Assembly: GCA_002347725.1 (NCBI GenBank)
Contig: DDXA01000003.1
Location: 434,001-498,000 of the forward strand
DNA from: Actinobacteria bacterium UBA2272
GTDB lineage: Bacteria > Actinomycetota > Coriobacteriia > Anaerosomatales > Anaerosomataceae
DNA length: 64,000 bases
Direction: 5' to 3'
Within the stretch, counting starts at the first letter, position 1. Each line of letters opens with the position of its first letter. This document shows, one piece after another, positions 7,932-16,746 of the stretch. The notes beneath the pieces are model-generated. The model saw only the letters and a program-made list of their open reading frames with translations, did no database searches and had not been told where the DNA came from. A program made the translations under genes and the position numbers.

Positions 7932-8792
7932 GTGAAGTACACGTGGTTCGAGGCGATCATCCTGGCGTTCGGTTCGTTGGCCGTCGTGTCGAGCATGCTC
8001 ATCGCCCCGGGCATCGCGCCACAGACTGCCGAGGTCGTGGCCCAGCTGCTCATCGTGGGCGTCCTCGCAGGCGCTCTGCACTGGGGCCGCAACGGTGGTT
8101 TCGTGGCCGCCATCATGGCCACGGGTCTGTACGTGGCGCTCCGCATGCCGCTACTCAACGCCGAGGGCCTGACGAACGACGCGCTCGCCCTCATAGCGAT
8201 CCGTGTCGTCACGTACGCGGTCGTGGGAATCATCGGCGGCGAAGTGGCTGGCCGGCTCAAGTACGTGCTCGCGGGCCTCGAGAACACAACGATGGTGGAC
8301 CGTACGACCGGCGCGTACAGTGCGCTGCACGCCGCGCGAGCGATCGAATCAGCGCTGGCCTCGTGGCAGCGGTATCAGACGCCCTTCTCGCTCGTGGTCA
8401 TGCGGATCGACCCCGGCCTGTACGAGGGGCTGCGGCCCGCCCGGCACCGGACGATGATGCGCCACGTTGCAGGCACCCTACGCGGCGACGTGCGGCTCGT
8501 GGATGACATCGCGTTCCGGGGTCAGAACGAGTTCATCGTGCTCCTGCCCAACACGGAGCCCGAGGGCGCCGCTGTCGCAGCCGCACGGCTCCACGAGCTG
8601 GCGTGCGACACACTCGGCGCCGACGACTCGACCATCACGACCGAGGTGCTGGCGTGCTCACGCGACGAGGGACGCCTCGCCGCTCTGGTGCAAGAGATCG
8701 CACCCGCCCAGATCGCCCGGTCGCTCGGGCGGCGCACAGCCGACGGTGAGCCGGCAGCACAGGGAGCCGAGGCTCAGGAACCCGCCGGGTAG
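7932..8792 (+). CDS. Membrane protein with a degenerate GGDEF domain
   Basis: This 286-residue protein has about three transmembrane helices in residues 6-100, then a region laid out like a diguanylate cyclase. VDRTTGAYSA stands where DxLTGLxN is expected, and the active-site loop GG(D/E)EF is replaced by RGQNEF, followed by IVLLPNT. Without the metal- and nucleotide-binding residues it should not make c-di-GMP; a sensing or structural role is more likely. AGGAGG precedes the GTG start. It follows the prepilin-like gene by 31 bases on the same strand, and its last 19 bases overlap the convergent ACT gene. Confidence 0.7.
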   Translation: MKYTWFEAIILAFGSLAVVSSMLIAPGIAPQTAEVVAQLLIVGVLAGALHWGRNGGFVAAIMATGLYVALRMPLLNAEGLTNDALALIAIRVVTYAVVGIIGGEVAGRLKYVLAGLENTTMVDRTTGAYSALHAARAIESALASWQRYQTPFSLVVMRIDPGLYEGLRPARHRTMMRHVAGTLRGDVRLVDDIAFRGQNEFIVLLPNTEPEGAAVAAARLHELACDTLGADDSTITTEVLACSRDEGRLAALVQEIAPAQIARSLGRRTADGEPAAQGAEAQEPAG

Positions 8793-9208
8793 ACGTCGTC
8801 GGGCCCGAGGACGCGGATCCCGGCCTCGAGCAGGACAGATGTGGCTCGGCCCGGCTCTTCAACGCGGAAGACATCGATCGCAGCCTGCCCGCCCGGCTCG
8901 ACATAACAGTACGCGTACTCGACGTTGATGCCCACGGCGCCAAGGGCCTCGAGTATGTCGGCAAGTCCGCCGGGGCGGTCCGGCACCTCGACGGCGAGGA
9001 TCTCGGTCACACTCACGCCGAAGCCGGCCGACTCGAGCGCGCGGCGCGCCGTCTCGGGACGGTCGCAGATGATTCTGACCACCCCGAACTCGGCGGTGTC
9101 GGCGACCATGAGCGCCCGCATGTTCACACCCGCGTCACCGAGCACACGCGTCAGTCCCGCGAGCCGCCCGGGACTGTTCTCAAGGAAGACCGTCAGCTGC
9201 TTGACCAT
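8774..9208 (-). CDS. Tandem ACT-domain protein
   Basis: The 144-residue protein consists of two ACT repeats (about 1-70 and 71-144), small ligand-binding modules that usually sense amino acids. The first begins MVKQLTVFLENSPGRLAGL and the second VEVPDRPGGLADILEAL; the GRLA/GGLA loops are the typical ligand-binding turns. It lies three bases after the phenylacetate-CoA-ligase-like gene. This pairing is, from memory, common in anaerobes and archaea, where the ACT protein may sense aromatic amino acids or their keto acids. Confidence 0.85.
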   Translation of the reverse strand: MVKQLTVFLENSPGRLAGLTRVLGDAGVNMRALMVADTAEFGVVRIICDRPETARRALESAGFGVSVTEILAVEVPDRPGGLADILEALGAVGINVEYAYCYVEPGGQAAIDVFRVEEPGRATSVLLEAGIRVLGPDDVYPAGS

Positions 9209-9211
9209 GGT

Positions 9212-10513
9212 CTATGCTCCTCCCTCGTTACGCGTATCGAGTACACGCCGGGCCTTGCCCTCCGAGCGCTGGATGGACTTCGGCTCCACGAGCTTGACCG
9301 CTATGCTCACCGCAAGTGCCGACGCGATCTCGGCGGCCACGCGGCCGCGCAGCCGCTCGAGGGTCTTGATCTCGTCGAACGGAACGTCGGGACCGACCTC
9401 GACGTGGACTTCAACGTGGTCCATGCTCCCCCGCTTCGACAGCACGACCTGATAGTGCGGTGCGACACCGGGGATCCCCGCGAGCACCTGTTCGATCTGG
9501 CTCGGGAATACGTTGACGCCGCGGATGATGAGCATGTCGTCGGTCCGGCCGGTGACGCGCTCCATGCGGCGGAAGGTACGCCCGCATGCGCACTGACCCG
9601 GGATGAGCCGGGAGATGTCGCGCGTGCGGTAGCGGATCACGGGGATGCCCTCCTTCGTGAGCGTGGTGAACACCACCTCGCCCCGCTCGCCATCAGGCAC
9701 CGGCTGAAGCGTCGCCGGATCCACGATCTCGATGATGAAGTGGTCCTCGTTGACGTGCAGACCGCACTGGCACGTGCACTCGCTGGCGACGCCGGGCCCG
9801 AGCACCTCGGAGAGACCGTAGATGTCGATGGCGGTGATATCGAGCATCTCCTCGATCTGACGTCGCATGTTGTCACTCCACGGCTCGGCGCCGAAGATGC
9901 CTGCTTTGAGCGGCAGCGAGCGCGGGTCGATACCCATCTCGGCGGCCGTTTCGGCGATGAGGATCGCGTAGCTCGGCGTGCACGCAAGTATCGTCGTTCC
10001 GAAGTCCTTCATGACCTGGACCTGGCGCTTCGTGTTGCCACCGGAGATAGGGATCGTCACGCACCCGAGGCGTTCGGACCCGTAGTGAACGCCCAGGCCG
10101 CCCGTGAACAGGCCGTAGCCGTAGGTGACCTGCACGATGTCATCGGCGGTCCCGCCCGCACATGCGATCGTGCGCGCCATCATGTCTGCCCAGCGCTCGA
10201 TATCGCCCCTGGTGTACCCGACCACGGTGATCTGACCGGTCGTGCCCGAAGAGGAATGGACGCGGACGATGTCTCTCAGCGGAACGGCGAACATCCCGTA
10301 CGGGTATGCGGACCGCAGGTCATCCTTGACCGTGAACGGGAGGTCGGCCAGCTCGCCGAGGGACGCCACCTGCGGCCGGACGCCGGCCGCATCGAACTTG
10401 GTCCGGTACAGCGGAACGTTCTCGTACACTCGCGCGAGCAGGCTGTTGAGGCGCTCGAGTTGCAGCGCCTCGAGTTGCGGCCGCTCCATGGCCTCATACT
10501 CCGGCTGGAACAC
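9212..10513 (-). CDS. paaK: Phenylacetate-CoA ligase family enzyme
   Basis: This is an adenylate-forming CoA ligase of 433 residues. The P-loop-like motif SSSGTTGQITVVGYT is at about residues 87-101; YGLSEVLGPG and YRTRDISRL are further AMP-binding motifs; the C-terminal AMP-binding lid (GRTDDMLIIRGVNVFPSQIE) is intact. The length and motifs match PaaK. In anaerobes such enzymes activate phenylacetate, indoleacetate or related aryl acids, often next to ACT proteins and 2-oxoacid:ferredoxin oxidoreductases. Here an ACT gene follows, and korAB is 12 kb away. Substrate cannot be told from sequence. GTG start after GGAGGGGGGAG. Confidence 0.88.
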   Translation of the reverse strand: MFQPEYEAMERPQLEALQLERLNSLLARVYENVPLYRTKFDAAGVRPQVASLGELADLPFTVKDDLRSAYPYGMFAVPLRDIVRVHSSSGTTGQITVVGYTRGDIERWADMMARTIACAGGTADDIVQVTYGYGLFTGGLGVHYGSERLGCVTIPISGGNTKRQVQVMKDFGTTILACTPSYAILIAETAAEMGIDPRSLPLKAGIFGAEPWSDNMRRQIEEMLDITAIDIYGLSEVLGPGVASECTCQCGLHVNEDHFIIEIVDPATLQPVPDGERGEVVFTTLTKEGIPVIRYRTRDISRLIPGQCACGRTFRRMERVTGRTDDMLIIRGVNVFPSQIEQVLAGIPGVAPHYQVVLSKRGSMDHVEVHVEVGPDVPFDEIKTLERLRGRVAAEIASALAVSIAVKLVEPKSIQRSEGKARRVLDTRNEGGA

Positions 10514-10557
10514 GCGCTCCCCCCTCCGATCAGCGCCCCGAGACTCAGGCGCGACTC

Positions 10558-12405
10558 CTACGGAGTCGACGTCGGCGACTGCGAGGCCACCGGCTTCGTG
10601 CCGACCCTGACGACCTCCTCGACCGCCCGGTAGACCGACTTGAACGTGTCGGTGCGCACAACGGTACCACCCTTGCGCACCGTGCGTGACACCACGATGG
10701 TCCGGCCGCTCACACCACGCTCGTCAACGACCTTGCTCCCCACCGGGAGATCCGGATCCTTCACCTCGCGTACAGGCGGGTCCACAAGGTTGGTGAACGG
10801 ACCTGTCTCGTAGGTCACGTCGTACCCGGGACTCGTGCCGTACAACGATATGGTCACCGACGAGTTGGTATATGAGGTGGCGACGAGTACCCAGTGGTCG
10901 GTGTCGTTCTTGAACTTGAAGTCAGGACCGCCCCAGGACACGGTCGCGTCCCGGCCCTTCGGGTAGCTGCTGATGTACTGGGAGTGATTCCGGCGCTCCA
11001 CGACCGGCAGACCCGAGAAGAACACCGTGTTGAAGATGGTGGTGCCCACCTGGCAGATCCCGCCGCCGAGCTGCGGCACCAGCTTACCGTTGACGATGGC
11101 GTTGGCCTCCTGGTAGCCCTTGGCGGCCGTGCGCTGACCGATGGACTCGTTGAAGCTGAAGACCCCGCCAGGTGCGACGAGCGTGCCATTGAGCGCATCG
11201 CTCAAGACGTGGATGTTGTTCACGCGCGGCTTGTTCGACGACGCATACTCGGTGGTGAACGTGGCGATGCGCTCGACGATACCCATCGCCTGCGCGTCTT
11301 CGGTGGTGCGTGACGCCTCCACCCGGTGCATCGTGAGCTCGGCCTCGCGCGCGTCGCTGCCGGTCAACACGGTCGTCAGACGCTCGGCCAAGCTCTCAGC
11401 GTCGGCGGCCAGTCCGTCCTCGGCAGGTACGATCGTCACCTTCCCGGCCGATGCGACGAACGTCGCGTCCTTGGCCGGCCTTCCCACCTGCTCAACCATG
11501 GGCAGAACGGTGGCCGATACCTCCTCGGAAACAAGATAGGCTTCGAGCACGACCGAGCCGGTCGACTCGACACGGCGGAAATCGATCCAGTCGCCGATGG
11601 CCGAGGCGGCAACCTCCCACCGCTTGTCGTCGTAGTACAGCGTCAGTGGCGCGGAGACCATCTTGAGGGCGGCCTGGTACGCGTCCTCGGTGTCCTCGGT
11701 CATCACTTCGGGGGCGATCGGCACAAGTTCGAGCGTGACCGCACGCACGTCGGAGACGAACGCCGCGATGATGCGCTCGGCTGCCGCGTCCTCATCAACC
11801 CCGAGACCATCGCGAGGCTCCGTGCGCGTGACGGAGACGCCCTCTACGGCAACGGCCGCGTCGACTGCGGGGATGGTCGTCGCATCCCGTATCGCGGCGA
11901 GCACGGTCTCGAGTCCGTCGGTATCGTAGTCGAGCTGCAGAGGCACGGTGACCCCGCCGAGCAGTGCGCGGACCCGCTCGGCCACCGCAGAACCGAACTC
12001 TCCGCGGCCGACTGCGAACGCCTCTCCGGCAAGCGCGGTAGCATCGACCGACAGCCCCACCTCGACGGCTCCGACCGACCACGAATGCTCCCCCGCCGCC
12101 ACGGTGACCGGCTCGGCACTCGACTGGGCGACGTACACGCCAAGCGCCCCGACGGCCTCGTCGACACGCATACCACCGACAGGCAGGTCGCCGACGCGGA
12201 CACCCGGGTGGATCCGACCCGCCGCAAGCGCCACGTCGACTGCGGCCCCGACCGCGACGACGACGATCACGGTCGCGAGCACGACCGCGGCGATACGCGC
12301 AGGCGCGGGCCAGCGCTCAAGCCACGCGGGCCAGCGAAGACCTCGCCGGCGAGGCGTACGCGAGGCGCGCCTCGGGATGGATCCAGACACCTGATCTTCG
12401 CTCAT
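10558..12405 (-). CDS. VanW family cell-wall protein
   Basis: This 615-residue protein is anchored by one N-terminal transmembrane helix (IAAVVLATVIVVVAVGAAV, about 38-56). It continues with two YoaR-like putative peptidoglycan-binding repeats (RIHPGVRVGDLPVGG... and a second copy). A VanW domain lies at about 385-520, with PGGVFSFNESIGQRT, QLGGGICQVGTTIFNT and HSQYISSYPKGRDATV. A short G5-like end (VVSRTVRKGGTVV) follows. VanW proteins accompany vancomycin-resistance genes in some bacteria but are widespread in others; their role in the envelope is unknown. No van resistance genes are nearby. AAGGCGG precedes the ATG. Confidence 0.88.
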   Translation of the reverse strand: MSEDQVSGSIPRRASRTPRRRGLRWPAWLERWPAPARIAAVVLATVIVVVAVGAAVDVALAAGRIHPGVRVGDLPVGGMRVDEAVGALGVYVAQSSAEPVTVAAGEHSWSVGAVEVGLSVDATALAGEAFAVGRGEFGSAVAERVRALLGGVTVPLQLDYDTDGLETVLAAIRDATTIPAVDAAVAVEGVSVTRTEPRDGLGVDEDAAAERIIAAFVSDVRAVTLELVPIAPEVMTEDTEDAYQAALKMVSAPLTLYYDDKRWEVAASAIGDWIDFRRVESTGSVVLEAYLVSEEVSATVLPMVEQVGRPAKDATFVASAGKVTIVPAEDGLAADAESLAERLTTVLTGSDAREAELTMHRVEASRTTEDAQAMGIVERIATFTTEYASSNKPRVNNIHVLSDALNGTLVAPGGVFSFNESIGQRTAAKGYQEANAIVNGKLVPQLGGGICQVGTTIFNTVFFSGLPVVERRNHSQYISSYPKGRDATVSWGGPDFKFKNDTDHWVLVATSYTNSSVTISLYGTSPGYDVTYETGPFTNLVDPPVREVKDPDLPVGSKVVDERGVSGRTIVVSRTVRKGGTVVRTDTFKSVYRAVEEVVRVGTKPVASQSPTSTP

Positions 12406-12551
12406 GGGCCGCCTTCGTCATACGGAGTCCGACCGGTCTCGTGACCGATATGGCACTTCTCAAGCAAGAATCCGTCCACTGTTCAAACTGTAATCGTACC
12501 GCAGGGGAGCCGAAGCGCGGGAATCGCCTCAACGCATCGCACGCGACCGTC

Positions 12552-15062
12552 CTACCCGTGGGCTATCGCGTCCTCGACCGCCTTCACATAGTGCGCGAGG
12601 GTGGCGTTGACGGACGAATCGCTCTTACCTTCCGCGTACACGTGCACGACGGCCTCGGTGGCGTGCGGCAGCACGAGCGCCCATCCGTCGTCCGTCGCCA
12701 GCCGGACGCCTTCGACCATCTCGGCCTCTCCGTTCTGGCCTGTCGCCGCCATCGTGCGCATGACGGCACCCTTGCGGTTGAACGGGCACGGGACCGCCTC
12801 GTCGCGCAGGAAGAACTCAGGCAGTCCGTCCACCACTTCATCGAGCATGGTGTCGGCACCGTCGAGCATCCTCAGCAACATGCCGAGCGACATGACCGAG
12901 TCGAACGCGGTCAGGAATCCCGGGAACACGTGTCCGCCGTGTCGCGAGCCGGCGAAGCCGACGTCGGGCCGTCCGGCGGCGGCACACAGCGCCCGCCGCG
13001 AACCACCGGTCCAGACCACGGAGCGTCCGCACTCGGCGGCAAGTCCCTCGATCACGCGCGACGCGGTCGCGGGAACCGCCACGTCAGCGCCCTCCCGTTC
13101 GCCGACATGACTGCCGCACCACAACTTCACCATGGCGTGGAGCGCCGTGTCGTGGTCGAGTATGCGACCACTTCCGGTCACCAGCGTCAGCCGCTCGGCC
13201 GAGGAGTCCATCGAGACGCCCAGGTCGGCCTGGAAGACATCGACCGCATGGGCGAGCTCCCCGATCTGCGCGTCGCGTTCGGTCGCATCGATCCGGGCCT
13301 TCTCGGAGTCGACGAAGGCGCGTAGCGTGATGAGATCGATCTTCCACCGTGCGGCTATCTGCGGCAGCACGAACGACGCAGGGCTCATCCCCATGTCCGC
13401 CACTACCCTGAACGACCGACCGACCGGACCGGCTGCATCAAGCGCCTCGCTCATGCCGGCAGTGTAGTACTCGAGCGCGCGAGGTGGGTAGATGATCTCG
13501 CCGACCTCCTCGAAGAACGCCCGCCTGAACTCCTGCCGGAAGTACAGTCGCTCAACCTTCTTCTCGGCTCCGGCCATGAGGTCGATGCCGTCCTCGTCGT
13601 AGAAGTGGATCTCGAGACTCTGGGGATCGTTGTCCGCCGCGCACAGATGGACACCCCCCGCGCAACGCGTGTCACGCGTCGTGAACCGGGCGACTGACTG
13701 TGAGGCGACGCGCAGGTCGCGGACGTGGCACCCGGTAGCGTTCAGCCCCGCAGCCATCGCACGTTTGAGCATCCGCGCCGAGCGGCTCGCGTCCCGGCTC
13801 ACGACCACGTGCGACTTGCCGGGAAGCAGACTGCCGAAGGCTTGCGCGACCCTGAGCGCGAGTTCAGGCGTGATATCGATGTTGACGAGCCCGGAGATAC
13901 CATCATCGCCAAACAGAGACCGCACACCACGCGACTCCCAGATCAGCGACGACGTGACCATCGCGCCGGGCTCTATCCGCTTGAACGGATAGACCTGCAC
14001 GTCGGTGCCCACCGTCGCGCCGTGGCCGACCATCGTCTCATCGCCGATCACAACGCCCTGCTCGATGTGCGCTCCTGCGCGCACATCGACGCCACGGCAC
14101 AACACGGCACCACGAACCGCGGCATGAGCGCCGATGAAGCAGTCGTCCCAGACGATGGCGTGCTCGGCCTCGGCATCGTAGCCGATCATGCAGTTGTCGC
14201 CGATGACGGTGTACGGCCGGATCTTGGCGCCCGCGCGTACGCGCGTGTTCTTGCCGATGACGACTTTGGACGCGACCTCGGCCGACGGATCGATATCCGC
14301 GCCCGAGCCCACATAGACGTCGTCTTTGGTCCGCGACCCCGGTACGTAGATCATCGCCTTGCCGTCGAGGATGTCCCTGTGGACCTCCACGTAGCTCTCG
14401 AGACTGCCGACGTCGCACCAGTAGCCCTCGACCACGCAGCCGTACAGGTCGTGGCCGTTCTCCATCAACAGCGGGAACAGCTCGGAGGAGAAATCGAACG
14501 GACGCCCTTCAGGGATGTAGTCGAAGACCAGCGGGTCGACCACGTAGATGCCGGTGTTGATGGTGTCCGAGAAGACCTGCCCCCACGACGGCTTCTCCAG
14601 GAAACGCTCGACCTTGCCGTCCTCATCCGTGATGACGACGCCAAACTCGAGCGGATCGGGAACGCGCTTGAGAGCGATGGTCACGGCCGCGTTCCGCGAC
14701 CGATGGAACGCGATCACCTCGGTCAGATCGATGTCGGTGAGGGCGTCGCCGGAGATCACGATGAACGGCTCGGTCAGCGCGTCGGCTGCGTTCTTCACGG
14801 AGCCGGCCGTTCCCAGCGGAGTCTCCTCGATCGCGTAGCTGATGTCCATGCCCCACTCGTCGCCGTCACCGAAGTAGTCCTCGATGACCTGCGGCATGAA
14901 CGCCAGGGTCGCGACGACCTCGGTCATACCGTGGTGCTTGATGAGTCCGATGATGTGCTCCATGACCGGCTGGTTCAAGATGGGCACCATCGGTTTCGGG
15001 CGCATGCTCGTCAGCGGCCTGAGCCGCGTGCCTTCTCCTCCCGCCATGACGACCGCCTTCAT
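12552..15062 (-). CDS. Sugar-1-phosphate nucleotidyltransferase fused to a degenerate phosphohexomutase
   Basis: The 836-residue protein has three parts. Residues 1-235 form an NTP-transferase with an intact GGEGTRLRPLTSMRPKPM signature. Residues 250-375 form a left-handed beta-helix of hexapeptide repeats. From about residue 385 a phosphomannomutase/phosphoglucomutase-like region follows. In that last part the phosphoserine loop (TASHNP in active mutases) reads CAADNDP, and the metal loop DGDxDR reads DSSAER, so the mutase half looks inactive. Proteins of this layout are usually annotated mannose-1-phosphate guanylyltransferase/phosphomannomutase. The likely activity is NDP-sugar synthesis for cell-surface glycans. 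It overlaps pgsA by four bases. Confidence 0.85.
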   Translation of the reverse strand: MKAVVMAGGEGTRLRPLTSMRPKPMVPILNQPVMEHIIGLIKHHGMTEVVATLAFMPQVIEDYFGDGDEWGMDISYAIEETPLGTAGSVKNAADALTEPFIVISGDALTDIDLTEVIAFHRSRNAAVTIALKRVPDPLEFGVVITDEDGKVERFLEKPSWGQVFSDTINTGIYVVDPLVFDYIPEGRPFDFSSELFPLLMENGHDLYGCVVEGYWCDVGSLESYVEVHRDILDGKAMIYVPGSRTKDDVYVGSGADIDPSAEVASKVVIGKNTRVRAGAKIRPYTVIGDNCMIGYDAEAEHAIVWDDCFIGAHAAVRGAVLCRGVDVRAGAHIEQGVVIGDETMVGHGATVGTDVQVYPFKRIEPGAMVTSSLIWESRGVRSLFGDDGISGLVNIDITPELALRVAQAFGSLLPGKSHVVVSRDASRSARMLKRAMAAGLNATGCHVRDLRVASQSVARFTTRDTRCAGGVHLCAADNDPQSLEIHFYDEDGIDLMAGAEKKVERLYFRQEFRRAFFEEVGEIIYPPRALEYYTAGMSEALDAAGPVGRSFRVVADMGMSPASFVLPQIAARWKIDLITLRAFVDSEKARIDATERDAQIGELAHAVDVFQADLGVSMDSSAERLTLVTGSGRILDHDTALHAMVKLWCGSHVGEREGADVAVPATASRVIEGLAAECGRSVVWTGGSRRALCAAAGRPDVGFAGSRHGGHVFPGFLTAFDSVMSLGMLLRMLDGADTMLDEVVDGLPEFFLRDEAVPCPFNRKGAVMRTMAATGQNGEAEMVEGVRLATDDGWALVLPHATEAVVHVYAEGKSDSSVNATLAHYVKAVEDAIAHG

Positions 15063-15727
15063 GGTCGCTCCCCTCTCGTCGTCGTGCTACTGACCCCGCC
15101 GATCGCGCGACGAGCGATGATCGTGTACTGGACCGCAGCGGAAACGGAAAGCGCGATTCCCACGTACGCGAACCAGATACCGAACACCGCCGACTGACTG
15201 CCGAATCCGGGAAGCCACCCGGAGTCGAGCAGTCCGAGCCCCGGCGCTTCCGGCCAGCCGGCGATGAGCGAGCTGAAACCGACGAGCAGCACCGCCGTGG
15301 TGAGCTTGCCGGTGTACGTGACCGGCAGGATGACCCGGCTGCGCTCGAGCACGTAGGCACCGTAGAGCAGGTATACGTCGCGCAGAACCAGCACGACCGG
15401 CACCCACAGCGGCAGCTCGCCGATCAGGTACAGGCCCACCACGCCGCTGGCGAGCAGCAGCCGGTCGACAAGAGGATCGATGATCTTGCCGAACTGCGTG
15501 ACGGTGTTGGTGCGCCGTGCGATCTGGCCATCGATCCAGTCGGTGGAACCGGCGATCACATAGATGAGGAACGCCGCCAGACGCGAACGCTCACCCTCGC
15601 CTCCGATGAGCACGGTGAAGAAGAACGGGACCATGAGCAAGCGCACGATCGTGATGAGGTTCGCCACCGAGTAGATCGTGTGGTGAACCTCCTCGGCAGC
15701 CGGCTGGATATCACGCTCGTCTACCAC
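15059..15727 (-). CDS. pgsA: CDP-alcohol phosphatidyltransferase (phosphatidylglycerophosphate synthase-like)
   Basis: This integral membrane enzyme joins CDP-diacylglycerol to an alcohol, most likely glycerol-3-phosphate, for phosphatidylglycerol synthesis. The full CDP-OH-P motif is present: D63, D66, G67, A70, R71, G80, D84 and D88 with canonical spacing. About five hydrophobic helices fill the 222 residues. I took the GTG at 15727 because AAGGAGG lies five bases upstream; the start then overlaps the corA stop by seven bases. The exact alcohol acceptor is not certain, as related synthases for cardiolipin or phosphatidylinositol phosphate share the motif. Confidence 0.82.
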   Translation of the reverse strand: MVDERDIQPAAEEVHHTIYSVANLITIVRLLMVPFFFTVLIGGEGERSRLAAFLIYVIAGSTDWIDGQIARRTNTVTQFGKIIDPLVDRLLLASGVVGLYLIGELPLWVPVVLVLRDVYLLYGAYVLERSRVILPVTYTGKLTTAVLLVGFSSLIAGWPEAPGLGLLDSGWLPGFGSQSAVFGIWFAYVGIALSVSAAVQYTIIARRAIGGVSSTTTRGERP

Positions 15728-16668
15728 CAGTCCCTCCTTCTGAAGTACCAGACCATGCCAAGCCCCAGCGAGAGCATGAGCCCGAGTGCGCCGAAGTAGC
15801 CGAAACGCCACTGAAGCTCGGGCATGTAACGGAAGTTCATACCGTATATGCCCGAGATGAGGGTCAGCGGCATGAAGATGGTGGCCACGACCGTGAGCGT
15901 CTTCATGATCTGGTTCATGCGGTTGCTCTGTGCCGAGAGGTAGATGTCCATGGTGGTGCCCGCGACCTCGCGATAGGTGTCGATCTGATCGGCAACCCTT
16001 GCGAGATGATCGCCGATGTCCTGGAAGTACATGTACGCATCCGGCTCGACGAAGGCCTCAAGGCGGGCCAGTCCGCGCACGACATCCCGCTCCGGCCCCA
16101 CCGTCTTGTGCAGCTGCACGAGCCAGCGGCGGGCAGCGTAGAGACGCTGCAGGTGCCCGGGCCTCGGATCGGCGAGCATGAGGTCCTCGAGCGTCTCCAG
16201 TTCATCGGCAAGACCATCGATGATCGGGAAGACCGCGTCGACTGCCTCGTCGAGAATCGCGTGCAACGTCCACTCCGCCCCGCGCTCGAGCAGCATCTTC
16301 GCATGGGCGGCCGCGTGGTCGATGGCGTCTACCGGTGAGCGATGGACGGTCACCAGATGCTCCTCGCCGAGGAACACGTCGATCTCGTGGACGGCAAGCC
16401 CGTCGGACGCAGACGCCACCGGGACGAGCCAGATGAGGAACGTCGTATCGGGATACACGTCCACCTTGGGTCGCTGCGGCATGTGCAGACAGTCCTCGAG
16501 AGCGAGCGGTGGCATCGGGAAGCGTTCGGCCACCACACGAAGCGTCGCCTCGTCAGGGTCGGTCACGTCGACCCACACCGGACCCGCAAACCCAACGGGC
16601 AGCGCGGCGAGTCCGTCGGCGTGCATCACGCCATCTGCGATCCACCGTACGACGACGTGCGCTGTCAT
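15721..16668 (-). CDS. corA: CorA-type magnesium/cobalt transporter
   Basis: The 315-residue protein has a large cytoplasmic alpha/beta domain, a long stalk helix, and two C-terminal transmembrane helices (about 255-275 and 288-308). Between them is the signature YGMNFRYMPEL, whose GMN forms the selectivity filter of the pentameric channel. It ends in a basic, aromatic RRRDWW tail, typical of CorA. It is the first gene of a corA-pgsA-nucleotidyltransferase run with overlapping ends. Confidence 0.92.
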   Translation of the reverse strand: MTAHVVVRWIADGVMHADGLAALPVGFAGPVWVDVTDPDEATLRVVAERFPMPPLALEDCLHMPQRPKVDVYPDTTFLIWLVPVASASDGLAVHEIDVFLGEEHLVTVHRSPVDAIDHAAAHAKMLLERGAEWTLHAILDEAVDAVFPIIDGLADELETLEDLMLADPRPGHLQRLYAARRWLVQLHKTVGPERDVVRGLARLEAFVEPDAYMYFQDIGDHLARVADQIDTYREVAGTTMDIYLSAQSNRMNQIMKTLTVVATIFMPLTLISGIYGMNFRYMPELQWRFGYFGALGLMLSLGLGMVWYFRRRDWW

Positions 16669-16746
16669 GGCCCTCCCCCCTCGGCAGGCACAAGCCCACA
16701 GGAACAGGATACTCCGCGCGGTGCGATACGGGAGTGCGCCCGCCGG

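Noticed and set aside
12406..12551. Gap upstream of the VanW gene
   Set aside because: TTGAAC and TACGAT hexamers occur on the minus strand but not at promoter spacing, so no promoter was called.
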